A stretch of DNA of 64,000 nucleotides from NCBI RefSeq assembly GCF_003336875.1, contig NZ_QGNJ01000003.1, positions 310,001-374,000 of the forward strand, given 5' to 3'. This DNA comes from Oleisolibacter albus. GTDB taxonomy: Bacteria > Pseudomonadota > Alphaproteobacteria > Azospirillales > Azospirillaceae. The position numbers and the translations under genes were made by a program. Positions 53,514 to 63,999 of this stretch are shown piece after piece. How positions within the stretch are numbered: the stretch's first letter is position 1; each line of letters begins with the position of its first letter. The notes under the pieces were generated by a model that did not search any database, was not told where the DNA came from, and saw nothing but the letters and a program-made list of their open reading frames with translations.

Positions 53514-54481
53514 CGCGTCCCAGCCCCACAGCCATCGGTGCCTTCGTTCTGGGCGCTCTGCTCCTGGTGGTGGTTGCCATCCTGTTCTTCGGCGGTGGCG
53601 CGCTGTTCACCCGGCAGTTGCGCGCCGTGAGCTACTTCGACGGCTCCGTCGCCGGTCTCCAGATCGGGGCACCGGTCACATTCCGGGGCGTGCGGGTAGG
53701 CGCCGTGTCCGCCATGGGCATCCGGGTCGACCCGGGGACCTACAGCGGGATCATCCAGGTCACCATGGAGCTTTATCCGGATACGGTGGAGACATTCGGT
53801 GACAGCATCTCGGACGAGGACAATCTGGTCGGATCCCTGGTTGAGCGTGGCCTGACATCCAAGCTCGTCATGCAGAGCTTCGTCACGGGTCAGCTGATGG
53901 TGGAACTGGATTTCCGGGAGGGCGGCCGCAGCCGGCGGGTGAATGGCGCAGCCCCGGCTCCGGAGATCCCAACGGTTCCCACGGATCTGGAGGCGATTAC
54001 GCAGCAGATCCAGAGCGTAAGGCTGGACGAGGCGGTCCAGTCCGTCGTGCATACGCTGGATTCGCTGAACGCCGTGCTGACGACACCGGAACTCAAGCAG
54101 AGCATCGCGGAGCTGCCGGCCCTCCTGGTGCAGTTGCGCCAGACCCTGGCGACCGTCGACACCGAGGTCACGGCCCTGTCGGGATCGGCGAGGACCGGCC
54201 TGGACCAGACGGTGGGGTCGCTGAACGAAACGCTGGGTGCGGTCCGCAGCCTGTCATCCACGCTGGAGAAAGAGGCCGCCACCACCGGTGCGGCCGCCCG
54301 AACGACCTTGGGCAAAGCGGATACGACGCTGGATGGCGCCAACGCCTTCCTTGATCCGCGGGGCCGCACAGCTGTGCAAATCCAGCGCGCCGCCGACGAT
54401 CTGGCCGCAACCGCCGCCCATCTGCGCAACCTGTCGGAACGGGTCGATCGTGACCCCGCCAGCCTGATCCGGGGAAGATGA
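53510..54481 (+). CDS. MCE/MlaD-family protein
   Basis: 323 residues from GTG 53510 (GTGA overlap). One N-terminal membrane anchor (GAFVLGALLLVVVAILFFGGGAL), then a single MCE domain with FDGSVAGLQIGAPVTFRGVRVGAV and a long helical region about residues 160-320 with weak heptad pattern. Periplasmic component of the lipid transporter. The long coiled part resembles PqiB/YebT or Mla tails. Confidence 0.92.
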   Translation: MTRPSPTAIGAFVLGALLLVVVAILFFGGGALFTRQLRAVSYFDGSVAGLQIGAPVTFRGVRVGAVSAMGIRVDPGTYSGIIQVTMELYPDTVETFGDSISDEDNLVGSLVERGLTSKLVMQSFVTGQLMVELDFREGGRSRRVNGAAPAPEIPTVPTDLEAITQQIQSVRLDEAVQSVVHTLDSLNAVLTTPELKQSIAELPALLVQLRQTLATVDTEVTALSGSARTGLDQTVGSLNETLGAVRSLSSTLEKEAATTGAAARTTLGKADTTLDGANAFLDPRGRTAVQIQRAADDLAATAAHLRNLSERVDRDPASLIRGR

Positions 54482-54484
54482 GCC

Positions 54485-55093
54485 ATGATCCGCCTGTCCC
54501 ATGTCCTCAGTTCCGCACGGGCGTGTCTTCTCCTGATGCTGCTGGCCGGCTGCAGCTCCGCGGCCCCCACGCTTCTGGCCCTGCCTCCCGCCCCCGCCCC
54601 CCAGACCGCGGCTGCCGATGGAATCAGTCTGCTGCTGCGGCCGGTGCGCGTGCCCGGCTATCTCGACAGTCTAGGCATGGTGACACGCCGGGACGGGGGA
54701 CAGGTCGGGCTTGCAGCAGGGACTGAATGGGCCGAACGCCTGGGAGACGGCAGCACCCGTGTCCTGGCCGGCGCCCTGTCCGACCGGCTGGGACCAGGGC
54801 GGCTGCTGATCGAAGGGGATGGCCGCATTCCCGACGCCGATCTCAGTGTCGAGATTCTGCGCATGGACCCGCTGCCCGATGGTCGACTGCTTCTGGAGGC
54901 GCGCTGGACCCTGGTCGGCAGCCAGGGCGAGCGCCCGTCCCGCGCCGCCACCAGCCGGGTCGAGATCCCCATGACCAATGCCACGCCCGCCGGCGTGGCC
55001 GAGGCAACCTCGGCGGCCCTTGGCCAGCTTGCCGATGATCTGGCGGCAGCGGCAGCGGCGTTTCCGCGCTCCGCCATTGAACGACGGACCTGA
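54485..55093 (+). CDS. ABC-type transport auxiliary lipoprotein (PqiC/LptE-like family)
   Basis: 202 residues, 3 nt after the MCE gene. The lipobox LLAGC (Cys23) marks an outer-membrane or inner-membrane lipoprotein; the body matches the PqiC/YmbA family shape with short beta strands (LLLRPVRVPGYLDSLGMVTRRDG...). It probably bridges the MCE protein to the outer membrane. Confidence 0.85.
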   Translation: MIRLSHVLSSARACLLLMLLAGCSSAAPTLLALPPAPAPQTAAADGISLLLRPVRVPGYLDSLGMVTRRDGGQVGLAAGTEWAERLGDGSTRVLAGALSDRLGPGRLLIEGDGRIPDADLSVEILRMDPLPDGRLLLEARWTLVGSQGERPSRAATSRVEIPMTNATPAGVAEATSAALGQLADDLAAAAAAFPRSAIERRT

Positions 55094-55493
55094 GGGGCAG
55101 CCCGGGATCATCCGGCGCACCATCCCCGCACCGCCGATGCCTGCGGGCCACAGCGTGCCACGCCCCGGCTCCCAGGGGTGGACCGGGCTGGCCAGCGCGC
55201 GCCGCCAGGGCGGAAACGACCTGCTCCAACGACGATATAACAGCGCGCCTGCTGCGGCAGCGACAGCAGCAGCACACATATGTCTGCAAGATCGGCTGAT
55301 CCGGCACCCTCGGCGGTGTGGGCGAAAAATCATTTCAGATCAATTGGTTATTCTGCGGAAGCAGAATGGAAGAAGCGTTTTCCGTCGTGGTCTCTAAGGT
55401 GAGGCATGCATTGCGACAGGGTCCGGGGCGACGTCCCGGGGCTGACGGATGCAGCAGGTACCCTGCGGTGCCCCATGCGAAAGGGACTGTGCC
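55094..55493. other. 400-bp spacer before the MACPF gene
   Basis: It contains a small hairpin (TTCTGC-GGAA-GCAGAA at 55351-55366) in a slightly AT-rich patch from 55320, which may be the MACPF promoter. Otherwise nothing is visible. Confidence 0.5.
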
Positions 55494-57551
55494 ATGAGAG
55501 ATGTCGCCGATAGCGCCACCACCACGATCTCTCTCCATCCTGGTCTCCGGACCGGTCCGCGTCCTGCCACCGGACAGGGCCTCAGCGCACCGGTTGGCAC
55601 GGCCATCGCCGATACCTTCCTTTTTGGCTTCGACCTGCGGGAAGGGTTGTTCATGGGGCAGGTCTTCCACCCGGCAGACCACACCGGCCTGCCGCCGGGT
55701 GTCACCTACGCGCCACGACAGACCAGTTACCTGTCCGCATCACCGGTGCTGATCTGCGACACCCGGCACTATGCCGACTATATCGCTCTCTCGACCGCGA
55801 TTGGCGACTTCCACGGTGATTTTGGCGGCAGCATTGGCGGCAGCTATGTCAACGTGATCCCAAGCTATCGGTTCGCCGACAAGGTCTACGGCTACTGCTT
55901 CGGCGGGGCGCTGGTGTTCACAGCGGCGCGGCACCGGCCATCGAGCCAGCAGGCACTGGAAGCAGACTTCAAAGCGGCTCTGCTCGCCCTGGACGGGCCG
56001 GGCGTGTCGCAGACCGACTTTGACCGGTTCTTTCTCACCTACGGCACGCATTACTTGGCTTCAGGGGCCTTCGGAAACGAATACATCTTCTTTTCCGAGA
56101 CCAGCCGAAACTACGCCGAGTCCGGCAATGACGCCGAGATGTCGCTTCAGATCGGCAGAATCTTCGACGACGTGGTTGCCTCGGGCAAATTGGATATCGA
56201 TGCCGCGCTGCGGTCCCCATCGGTCAGTTCTAAATTCAAGTGCAATACTCGGTTCAGCATCCGGACCAATGGCGGCGACAGGGCCGCAACGGATATCGAG
56301 GCCTTCCGGCGATCAGCGGATGCGGCACCTGCCCTGGTGTTGAATCCGGCCGCCAGCCGAACCCTGACCGGTGGCGAGACCGCCTTCACCACCTTCGCCC
56401 CGCTCTGTGATCTGCTGGCGGACCTGACCCCGGACTTCCGCCAAGCCTATGCAACCGCCGTTTACACCTATTACGGACTGGCCAGGAATCTTGTCGGACC
56501 GCCGATCCTGGTGGCGAAGGACACCACCGTCGCCAGCAAGACCGATTTCATGTTCACCGCCACAGGTCATGCCGTCCGCGTCGGTGACAGCGCGGGCCTG
56601 ATGACAGGCCCGGCCGAGGGCGACGAGGGACGCCCCCGCGCCAGCGTTGATCTGATCCAGGTCCGGCGACCCGCCGAGACCGGTGCAATCATCACCGCAG
56701 CTGTTTCCAACACCGTGGCCGTCCATCGCACCGAGCAGGCCATCATGCGGGTCACCACCCCCTTTACTGCCGAGCAGGCTCCGCCCGTCTGGGCCTGGCA
56801 GTCACCGCTCAATTTCCCCCCCACTGTCATGCTGGGCCGGTCGCTGGATATCGGGCGCCTGTACATCCCGGATCAGGGGGCGGAAACGATCACCTTCACC
56901 GCTCCGACCGATGGCTTCCTGACCGGCATCCTCACCGGGATCTCGGATGGTTCCCGCTCCATCCTGCTGGTCACGGACAGCCAGGGACAGGTACGGGCTG
57001 CTTGCTCGCAGCACTGGTCCTCGGAAGCCGACCTGGCGGTGAAATCAGCCACACTCTGCCTGCCGCTCCGCCGCGGCGAAAGCTACACGATCGCGACCCT
57101 GTCCTCGGCTCTGACATCGACCGCCGCGCTGGTCTTCCAGCCGATCTACCGCGATGGCACCCAACCCGTCGCCATGATCGACGCTCCGGTGCCGCTGCTG
57201 CCGAAACGCCTGATCAAACCGGGCCAGCCGGGTTTCGTCGTCGCCATGCTCGATGCCTCGGCCGGTCTGGCGCCGCAGGGGGCCACGGTGCAAAGCTCGA
57301 GCTTCATCTATCAGGGGCCGGCGGCGCTGAAGGTCGCCAATGGTGACACGGCCAATCTCAAATGGCAGGCCTGCACATCGGCCTGCGCCTCGGCCCGGGA
57401 TGATGTCTGGCTGCCCTATGGCAGTGCTATGGCCCCCATCGTCATCAGTCAGCCGCTTTTCATCACCAACCGGCAGGATCCGGCCATGCCGGACTCCACC
57501 ATCGCCACACCGGTGATCGACTTCTACGGTATCGCAACCGACGCACATTGA
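55494..57551 (+). CDS. MACPF/CDC-like domain protein
   Basis: 685 residues from ATG 55494 (AAGGGA 8 nt upstream). The MACPF signature is visible in FFLTYGTHYLASGAFGNEY, following a helical CH1-like region (QALEADFKAALLAL). The N-terminus lacks a signal peptide. Residues about 400-685 form a beta-rich C-terminal part. MACPF proteins make pores in membranes or act in defence and predation; bacterial members are diverse. The convergent neighbours encode a coupled unknown protein and a STAND-type regulator. Confidence 0.82.
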   Translation: MRDVADSATTTISLHPGLRTGPRPATGQGLSAPVGTAIADTFLFGFDLREGLFMGQVFHPADHTGLPPGVTYAPRQTSYLSASPVLICDTRHYADYIALSTAIGDFHGDFGGSIGGSYVNVIPSYRFADKVYGYCFGGALVFTAARHRPSSQQALEADFKAALLALDGPGVSQTDFDRFFLTYGTHYLASGAFGNEYIFFSETSRNYAESGNDAEMSLQIGRIFDDVVASGKLDIDAALRSPSVSSKFKCNTRFSIRTNGGDRAATDIEAFRRSADAAPALVLNPAASRTLTGGETAFTTFAPLCDLLADLTPDFRQAYATAVYTYYGLARNLVGPPILVAKDTTVASKTDFMFTATGHAVRVGDSAGLMTGPAEGDEGRPRASVDLIQVRRPAETGAIITAAVSNTVAVHRTEQAIMRVTTPFTAEQAPPVWAWQSPLNFPPTVMLGRSLDIGRLYIPDQGAETITFTAPTDGFLTGILTGISDGSRSILLVTDSQGQVRAACSQHWSSEADLAVKSATLCLPLRRGESYTIATLSSALTSTAALVFQPIYRDGTQPVAMIDAPVPLLPKRLIKPGQPGFVVAMLDASAGLAPQGATVQSSSFIYQGPAALKVANGDTANLKWQACTSACASARDDVWLPYGSAMAPIVISQPLFITNRQDPAMPDSTIATPVIDFYGIATDAH

Positions 57552-57565
57552 CCGGTATCAGCGAA

Positions 57566-57603
57566 CCGATCCGCCCCGCGCGAATACGCTGAGGGCGGAT
57601 CGG
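57566..57603. terminator. Bidirectional hairpin between convergent MACPF and unknown genes
   Basis: Perfect 11-bp stem (57566-57576 with 57593-57603), 16-nt loop, between the two stops; no U-tract on either side. Confidence 0.6.
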
Positions 57604-57618
57604 CACACCCTGCGCCCA

Positions 57619-58059
57619 TCACCGGGCGATGGGGTCGTTAACCACTTCCGGGTCCGGGCTGATGATCGCCGAATTGACGTCTCCAAGGAGACGCGCAACC
57701 AGACGGAGACGGAATTCCGTATAGCGGTTTTCCACCGGGGTTGCGTCCTGGACCAGGGGGGCCTTATTGGCCATGTGAATAATCGTACTATTACCAGAAT
57801 ATAGAACCTGCCGCACCTCACGGGTCGCACAGCGAATAGCATCCATATTCGCATAAATCAGTTCGTATTTTTCTGCAGATATTTTATCCAGACGATAAAT
57901 CAGCAGCAGCGGGCTTTCATTGTGTATTGTTACCGTTCCTGTCCGCTCGTCAACGTCATTATAATCAGACTGATAATACCACTTGTACGAATTAGGATCC
58001 AACTCATTCTGAAGAATGAGCACATTGATAATGATCACATCCAGACATTTGCCACTCAT
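57619..58059 (-). CDS. Unknown 146-residue protein, AT-rich
   Basis: 146 residues, ATG 58059 as ATGA overlap with the STAND regulator's stop. Its base composition is clearly more AT-rich than the neighbours (e.g. runs of att/ata codons for Ile), suggesting lateral gain. Predicted beta-rich start (CLDVIIINVLILQNE), then a mixed fold; no family is recognised. Coupling implies a role with the upstream STAND regulator. Confidence 0.7.
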   Translation of the reverse strand: MSGKCLDVIIINVLILQNELDPNSYKWYYQSDYNDVDERTGTVTIHNESPLLLIYRLDKISAEKYELIYANMDAIRCATREVRQVLYSGNSTIIHMANKAPLVQDATPVENRYTEFRLRLVARLLGDVNSAIISPDPEVVNDPIAR

Positions 58060-61000
58060 GGTTTCCCTCCTTGGTTCATCTGAGAAATGATTCGGACATA
58101 TCGGTCCATGCGGTACCCGATCTTCTCCAGCCAGGCGATGGATGTCTTTGCCTGATCCCGGCGTCCTAGACAGAAGCTGGCACGAACATACAGGTCATGA
58201 CTGTATACATTTCCCCGTGTGGCAGAAAGATGGGATTTTATTAAACTTTCAGCTTCGCGGCATTCCTGCTCCCCCGTCCCGCCGAGCGCACGTCGCACAT
58301 CCGCCTGCAGGATCAAGGCAGTGGCCAGGCGCTGAGAAAAATCCGCATCCCCCGTCCGGTCTTCTGCGCGGAGGCCGTCCAGCACCAGATCCAGCTGCCG
58401 TTGAGCCTCCTCGGCCCTGCCCAGCCGCAGCAGGGTCTGGGCCAAATAGATCTGGTTGGTCACCTCCAGCAGCTGCCACTCCCGGTTGGCCGGATCCTGC
58501 CGGGTGAGATTGTGCGTGCTGTCGGCCGTGGCCCGCTGCAACGCGAGGGCTTCAGACAACCGGCCGAGATTGGCCAAAACCTCTCCCAGCTGCGTATCGA
58601 TGTTCAGCAGCACGCGCTGCCAGATGCGATTGGCCGGATCCTGCCGGGTCAAATCCAGGGCGCGAACCCGGGCAGCCTGCAATTCCTGCTCGGCCGCCGA
58701 CGTATCCCCGAGATTTGCCTGCAACTCGGCATGGCGCCGCATGGCGACGGCAAGCCGGTAGCTCCAGCTGTTCTCGCTGGGGGCACGGGCGTGCAAAGCA
58801 CGCAGCCCCGACAACTCCTGTTCGAACAGAGCCAATGCCTCCCGCAGGGCCCCTTCCTGCTGCCGAAGCGACCCGAGCCAGGACAGGCTGTTGGCCAATC
58901 CAGCCTGAATGCCGCGGTCATCCGGATTCTTCTCCAGGGCGCGGCGTTTCAGTGCAATGGATTGTTCAAAGGCAACGGCCGCCGTCGCCAGATCCCCCCG
59001 GGCCTGGGCGACGGAGCCAAGGCTGTTCAAGGCGTAGGACAGTTCGATCCACGCGGCCGGATTGTCAGGATCGACGGCCATCATCCGTTCGGCATGGCGC
59101 CTGTAATCGCCGAACGCAGTCCAGGCATCCTCCATCCGACCCTGGTCCAAGGCGATCTGCCCCAGCCAGAAGGCATTCGCCCCCAGATCCTTCAGCAGGT
59201 CGGCGCTCTCTCCCGTTTCAGCCAGAGTGCGGTTCAGCAACTGCCTGGCAAGACGCAATGCCGCCACGGCCGAAGTTGGGTCGGCGTGGCCGCGGGCGAC
59301 CTCGGCGATGGTGGCCAGGGCACGGGCCTGCTGCTGGCGCTCCATTACCGTCAGCTGCTCGGGGCGGACCTCGGCGAAATAGTCCAGGGCCTTGCGCCCG
59401 ACGTCTGACAACAGTTCCAGCCGGCCGAGCGGCCGCAGCTTGTCAGCGAAATCGCCGACCATGAAGTTCATCAGATCCTCGGCCTGGTGCTGGCGCTCGG
59501 CAGCCAGCCGTTCCGCGTGATTCGCCATCACAGCGAAGAATCCCGCGACCAGCGCGATCAGGGCAAAAGCGGCCAGGGCCGCGTAGCGCAGATGATCGAT
59601 GCGGCGTGCCCGCCGGATCGACGCCGTGATCAGGGCGCGGCTTTCCTCATTGAGCAGGATTGCGGGATGGTCGGCCAGCGCCCGCGCCTCCTCCAGCAGG
59701 CGCCCCCGCGGCAGCAGCAGGTCGGCACGACGGCCTTCGGCCCCCCAGCGGCGGGCAAATCCTTCCAGCCGGCTGCGCGTATTCAGGGCCTGCCGATGAT
59801 CGGCGATCCAGTCCACCACGCGGGGCCATTGCCGCAGCAGCGCCTCATGCGCCACGCCGAACACGACCTCGCCATCCTTGGATAGGCTGACGAACAGCCG
59901 CTCATCGACCAGACGCGCCACCAGTCTCCGCTCGGCATCGTCCGACAGGCGCCGCCAGGGCACATAGCGGCTACGGACCGCGTCGTCATGGGGGCTGATC
60001 GTGATCATCATCGGCAAGAGCCGGGGCAGCGCATCGCGCGTCGCCTCGGGCAGGTCTCCCAGGACGATATCGGCCCTGCGCCCGATGGCCCCTTCGACAC
60101 CACCCAGTGCATGATAGGCGGCGATAGTCAGTTCGCGTCGGGTGCTGCGCTGCGCATACAACTCCTGCAGGGTATATTGCAGCAAGGGCAATGCGTCGGG
60201 GCTGCCGGCTGCCGCATCGCACAGCAGGACGTCGAGCGGCAGATTGGTCTGGGGATCGAGTTCAAAACCCAGCCCGGCCAGCGCCGCCGGCCGTTGAATC
60301 ATGGCGGCAATCTCGGTCCGGTTCGGCGGATAAAGGTCGAAATGTCCGCCCCGCGCCTTCGCCGCCATCAGAACCGGTTCGTTGACGACGCTGGGATAGA
60401 AATCGTTCCGGCAGGCCGTCACCACCAAGAAGGGGCCGCTGGCCGCCAAACGGTCGAGCGCGGCCAGGAAGCGGCTCCGCTCCGCGGCGGACACCGTGAC
60501 GGCGAACAATGCCTCCAGCCGGTCGACGAAGAGGAGGAAGCAATCCCCATCGGTACCGTCCGGCACCCGCCAAGTCTCGCCGTCGGCCAGGGACGCCCCG
60601 ATCCCGTCCGCACTCAGCCCGGAAAAGAGGGGAACGCCGTCCACCTCCAGATCCAGCAAGGCTCCCCCCAGCGCGCTCAGCAGCGGAACATCTCCGATTT
60701 CCGCCAAGTCCAGATGGCCGACCGAGAATGCTTCCTTCTGCCGCAGGGACTGGCGGAGGGCGGGCACCAGCCCGGCCTGGATCAGCGATGTCTTCCCGCT
60801 TCCGCTGGCGCCCAGGACAAGAACCAGGGCATGGCCGCCCGTGTGCTGTGCCTGGACCATCTCCAGCAAGGCGGACACAGCCCCTTCCCGCCCGAAGAAC
60901 AGTCCGGCCCGGGTCTCGTCAAACGGGTCCAGACCGGGATAGGGTGAGCCCTGGGTCCAGGCATCCAGGGCGGGGCGGGCATCACTCTCCAGCACGGTGA

Positions 61001-61316
61001 CCGCGGCCAGGGTGCGATAGCCTCTCTTGCGCACATTCTCGATGTAGCGGGCCTCGCCCTGGTCGTCGCCGAGCGTGCGCCTGAGCTGGGAAATTGCCTT
61101 GTGGACCTGGTTCTCACCGACGGTCACACCCTCCCAGCACTGGCGCAACAGGTCGGCGAGGCTCAGCACTTCCCCGGGCCGGGCGCACAGGGCGACCAGC
61201 ACATTCATGACCCTCGGCTCAAGCTTCAGCGACCGCCCGTCTACCTTGTTTTCAATAAGGCAGCGACGGGGAAGGACCGTCCAATCCCCGAATTGGAATA
61301 ATTTCGCTTCCCGCAA
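58056..61316 (-). CDS. Winged-helix / STAND ATPase / TPR regulator
   Basis: 1086 residues. TTG start at 61316 with GAGG 6 nt upstream. An N-terminal Trans_reg_C-type winged helix (residues about 5-105; GENQVHKAISQLRRTLGDD, YIENVRKRGYR) is joined to a nSTAND-like NTPase with Walker A GASGSGKTS (169-177) and Walker B-like FLLFVDRLEALF, then a membrane helix (about 610-635; YAALAAFALIALVAGFFAVM) and about six TPR-like repeats (e.g. AVAFEQSIALKRRALEKNPDD). It would be an inner-membrane, CadC-like sensor-regulator. It is coupled to the AT-rich unknown gene and faces the MACPF gene. Confidence 0.88.
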   Translation of the reverse strand: MREAKLFQFGDWTVLPRRCLIENKVDGRSLKLEPRVMNVLVALCARPGEVLSLADLLRQCWEGVTVGENQVHKAISQLRRTLGDDQGEARYIENVRKRGYRTLAAVTVLESDARPALDAWTQGSPYPGLDPFDETRAGLFFGREGAVSALLEMVQAQHTGGHALVLVLGASGSGKTSLIQAGLVPALRQSLRQKEAFSVGHLDLAEIGDVPLLSALGGALLDLEVDGVPLFSGLSADGIGASLADGETWRVPDGTDGDCFLLFVDRLEALFAVTVSAAERSRFLAALDRLAASGPFLVVTACRNDFYPSVVNEPVLMAAKARGGHFDLYPPNRTEIAAMIQRPAALAGLGFELDPQTNLPLDVLLCDAAAGSPDALPLLQYTLQELYAQRSTRRELTIAAYHALGGVEGAIGRRADIVLGDLPEATRDALPRLLPMMITISPHDDAVRSRYVPWRRLSDDAERRLVARLVDERLFVSLSKDGEVVFGVAHEALLRQWPRVVDWIADHRQALNTRSRLEGFARRWGAEGRRADLLLPRGRLLEEARALADHPAILLNEESRALITASIRRARRIDHLRYAALAAFALIALVAGFFAVMANHAERLAAERQHQAEDLMNFMVGDFADKLRPLGRLELLSDVGRKALDYFAEVRPEQLTVMERQQQARALATIAEVARGHADPTSAVAALRLARQLLNRTLAETGESADLLKDLGANAFWLGQIALDQGRMEDAWTAFGDYRRHAERMMAVDPDNPAAWIELSYALNSLGSVAQARGDLATAAVAFEQSIALKRRALEKNPDDRGIQAGLANSLSWLGSLRQQEGALREALALFEQELSGLRALHARAPSENSWSYRLAVAMRRHAELQANLGDTSAAEQELQAARVRALDLTRQDPANRIWQRVLLNIDTQLGEVLANLGRLSEALALQRATADSTHNLTRQDPANREWQLLEVTNQIYLAQTLLRLGRAEEAQRQLDLVLDGLRAEDRTGDADFSQRLATALILQADVRRALGGTGEQECREAESLIKSHLSATRGNVYSHDLYVRASFCLGRRDQAKTSIAWLEKIGYRMDRYVRIISQMNQGGKP

Positions 61317-61459
61317 GCTTTACCTCATTTTCCCCCGCTCCCTCGTCGGGCAATGCCGGGCGGATGTCAACAGTCCGCTGCAATCTTTAATGTATTAATG
61401 CATGATAATCTGCAGCTTTCGGCACGGTCCCGGGGCGGATAACGGCGCGATGGTCACGA

Positions 61460-62863
61460 TCAGGAAATGCCATACTCCTGCAGCTTGTAGAGCAGCGTCC
61501 GGCGGCTGATACCGAGATCCAGTGCCGTCTTCATCCGGTTCCCGCCATTGCGGGCCAGAGCCTCGGCCACGACCCGGGCCTCGAACTGGCTGACGCGCTC
61601 CCGCAACGACCCGCTGCCCGTCTCGGCCGGCGCCTCGGGCACGGCCGTGTCGGCATCGTCATCGATGTCCGGGCACCCGATCTGCTCCGGCAGATCTTCC
61701 AGGAAAATCAGGCGTCCTGTGCTCATCACCACGGCGCGCTCGACGGCATTCGACAGTTCGCGCACATTGCCGGGCCAGGAATAGCGCATCAGGCAGGTCA
61801 TGGCCTGATCATCGAAGCCGGTGACGTCGATCCGGTTCTCCTCGGCGAAGCGCTGCAGGAAATGACTGGCCAGCAGGCGGATATCCTCGGGCCGGTCCCG
61901 CAGCGGCACGGTACGCAGGGCAACCACATTGAGCCGGAAATAGAGATCCTCGCGGAAGCTGCCCTGCCGCACCAGATCCAGCAGGTTCTTATTGGTGGCC
62001 ACCACCACCCGGACATCGGTTCGGATCGGGTCGGACCCGCCGACACGCTCGAACTCCCGCTCCTGCAACACGCGCAGAAGCTTGACCTGCAGGCTGGGCG
62101 AGATGTCCCCGATCTCGTCGAGAAACAGTGTGCCATGCTCGGCCTGCTCGAAGCGGCCGCGGTGACGGCTGACGGCCCCGGTGAAGGCGCCCTTCTCATG
62201 GCCGAAGAACTCGCTTTCCAGCAGCCCCTCCGGCACGGCGGCACAGTTCACCTTGACGAAGGGACCGGCGCTGCGGGGGCTGTTGTAATGAATGGCGGCG
62301 GCAACCAGCTCCTTGCCCGTACCGCTTTCTCCGCTGACCAGGACCGTGGCATTGCTCTTGGCCACCTTGGCGATGGCCTGCAGCAGATCGGTCATCTGCG
62401 GGCTGTTGGTCAGGATGCGGTCGGTGCGGTAGCTGGCGGACAGTTCGCGATGCAGAACGGCGATATCCCGCTGCAACCGGCACATCTGCAGGGCTCGCCC
62501 GACCAGAAGCTGGATCTCGGCGATGTCGAACGGTTTGATGATGTAGTCGAAGGCGCCATCCTTGATGGCCTGGACTGCTGTTTCCACCTCAGCGAAGGCA
62601 GTCATGAGGATGACCGGTGCCGCCCGGTCGATCTTGCGGATTTCGGCCAGGGCCTCCAGCCCGCCCATGTTGGGCATGCGGATATCCATCAACACCACGG
62701 TGGGACGCTGGGCCGTAAAGACGGCCACCGCCTCCCGGCCGTCGGCGGCGGTAATGACAATGTGCCCCTCCCGCATCAGGACGGCCGCCAGCATCTGGCA
62801 GATGGCGTCGTCGTCATCAACGACCAGAACGGTGGACGCAAGGGCGGATAAAGCGGTCAGCAC
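61460..62863 (-). CDS. NtrC-family sigma-54-dependent response regulator
   Basis: 467 residues; GTG start at 62863 with GGAG 8 nt upstream, overlapping the kinase's end by 7 nt. Receiver domain (DDDD at 16-19, phosphoacceptor Asp60 in VVLMDIRMP), AAA+ domain with GESGTGKE, the sigma-54 contact GAFTGA and FLDEIGD, then a Fis-type helix-turn-helix at the C-terminus ([20 protein letters not shown]). It activates transcription at RpoN promoters; targets unknown. Partner is the PAS kinase. Confidence 0.95.
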   Translation of the reverse strand: MLTALSALASTVLVVDDDDAICQMLAAVLMREGHIVITAADGREAVAVFTAQRPTVVLMDIRMPNMGGLEALAEIRKIDRAAPVILMTAFAEVETAVQAIKDGAFDYIIKPFDIAEIQLLVGRALQMCRLQRDIAVLHRELSASYRTDRILTNSPQMTDLLQAIAKVAKSNATVLVSGESGTGKELVAAAIHYNSPRSAGPFVKVNCAAVPEGLLESEFFGHEKGAFTGAVSRHRGRFEQAEHGTLFLDEIGDISPSLQVKLLRVLQEREFERVGGSDPIRTDVRVVVATNKNLLDLVRQGSFREDLYFRLNVVALRTVPLRDRPEDIRLLASHFLQRFAEENRIDVTGFDDQAMTCLMRYSWPGNVRELSNAVERAVVMSTGRLIFLEDLPEQIGCPDIDDDADTAVPEAPAETGSGSLRERVSQFEARVVAEALARNGGNRMKTALDLGISRRTLLYKLQEYGIS

Positions 62864-63999
62864 GGATCGGTCTCCGCTTGGCGGTGATGAAGGGGGAGCC
62901 TGAACGTGACGGTCGTCCCGAAACCCGGTCGGCTGCTGATGCAGATGGTGCCGTGATGGGCATCGATGATGCGATGGACCATGGCCAGACCCAGCCCCGT
63001 GCCATTGGGCTTGGTCGAGAAAAAGGGATCGAAGACCTTCTCCAGATCCTCGGCCTCGATGCCCATGCCGTCATCGGCAACGGCAACGGTGATCTCATGG
63101 CCGGTATCCACTGCGGTGCTGATGCGGATGATACCGGCGTCCGCAATGGCCTGGGTCGCATTGATGATCAGGTTCAGGATCACCTGTTTCAGCGCCCCGC
63201 CATCGGCTTCGATCGGCGGCAGGTCCGGCGCCAGATCCAGGACGATCTCCGCCTGCGATTTGCGGCAGGCCAGGACCGATACCTCCTGGATGATCTCGTT
63301 CACCTGCACCAGACGGATGGAAGGCGGACGCGTCCGGCCAAACTCCAGCAGCTCCGTGACCAACCGGTTCAGGCTGTCCACCTGCCGGATGATCAGGGGA
63401 GCGTAACGCTGCCATTCCTTGAGATCGTCGGAGGTTTCCAGCAACTGCATGAAGCCCCGGATCGAGGTCAGCGGGTTGCGCACCTCATGGGCGATGCCCG
63501 CCATCAGTTCACCCAGCGCAGCCAGCCGGTCGGCCCGCATGATCTGGGTGCGGAGACGACGCTGCTCGGTCAGATCCTTCAGCACCACGACGGCACCGAT
63601 GGCATGGCCACGGCTGTCGCGCAGCAGACTGCTGCTGACATTGAGGTTCAGGGTCTGCTTCGCCGCCGGGAAATCGACCAGGATGTCGATATGGGATTGC
63701 CCGGTCTTCAGCGTGTCCAGCAGCGGGCTGGCGAACCCGCTGTCCTGTTTGAACAGGGCCGTGTAGGGCTGGCCGATGATTTCTTCCGCCGTCACGCCGA
63801 TGGTTCGTTCCGCTGCCGGATTGATCGATGTCACCCGGCCGTCCCAATCGACGGCGATGACACCGTCGGCGATGCTGCGCAGGATGTTCTCGGTCAGGGA
63901 GCGGGCGTCCAGAAGAGCGCGGGCCATGCGGTTGACCTCGACGGCGATCTGGCCGATCTCGCCCGAGGGTGGGCGGATGGCATGGCCGAGATCCACCCG
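62857..63999 (-). CDS. Histidine kinase with PAS domain, N-terminus outside window
   Basis: 380 residues visible; the 5' end lies past the window's edge. Order: end of HAMP (EIGQIAVEVNRMARALL), PAS domain (about 30-150 of the visible part, with NILRSIADGVIAVD and GVTAEEIIGQPY), HisKA with IAHEVRNPLTSIRG and HATPase_c with LNLIINATQAI, DDGMGIE and GTGLGLAMVHRI. Partner of the NtrC-family regulator by the 7-nt gene overlap. Probable ligand sensor in a missing periplasmic domain. Confidence 0.95.
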   Translation of the reverse strand, partial: RVDLGHAIRPPSGEIGQIAVEVNRMARALLDARSLTENILRSIADGVIAVDWDGRVTSINPAAERTIGVTAEEIIGQPYTALFKQDSGFASPLLDTLKTGQSHIDILVDFPAAKQTLNLNVSSSLLRDSRGHAIGAVVVLKDLTEQRRLRTQIMRADRLAALGELMAGIAHEVRNPLTSIRGFMQLLETSDDLKEWQRYAPLIIRQVDSLNRLVTELLEFGRTRPPSIRLVQVNEIIQEVSVLACRKSQAEIVLDLAPDLPPIEADGGALKQVILNLIINATQAIADAGIIRISTAVDTGHEITVAVADDGMGIEAEDLEKVFDPFFSTKPNGTGLGLAMVHRIIDAHHGTICISSRPGFGTTVTFRLPLHHRQAETDPC

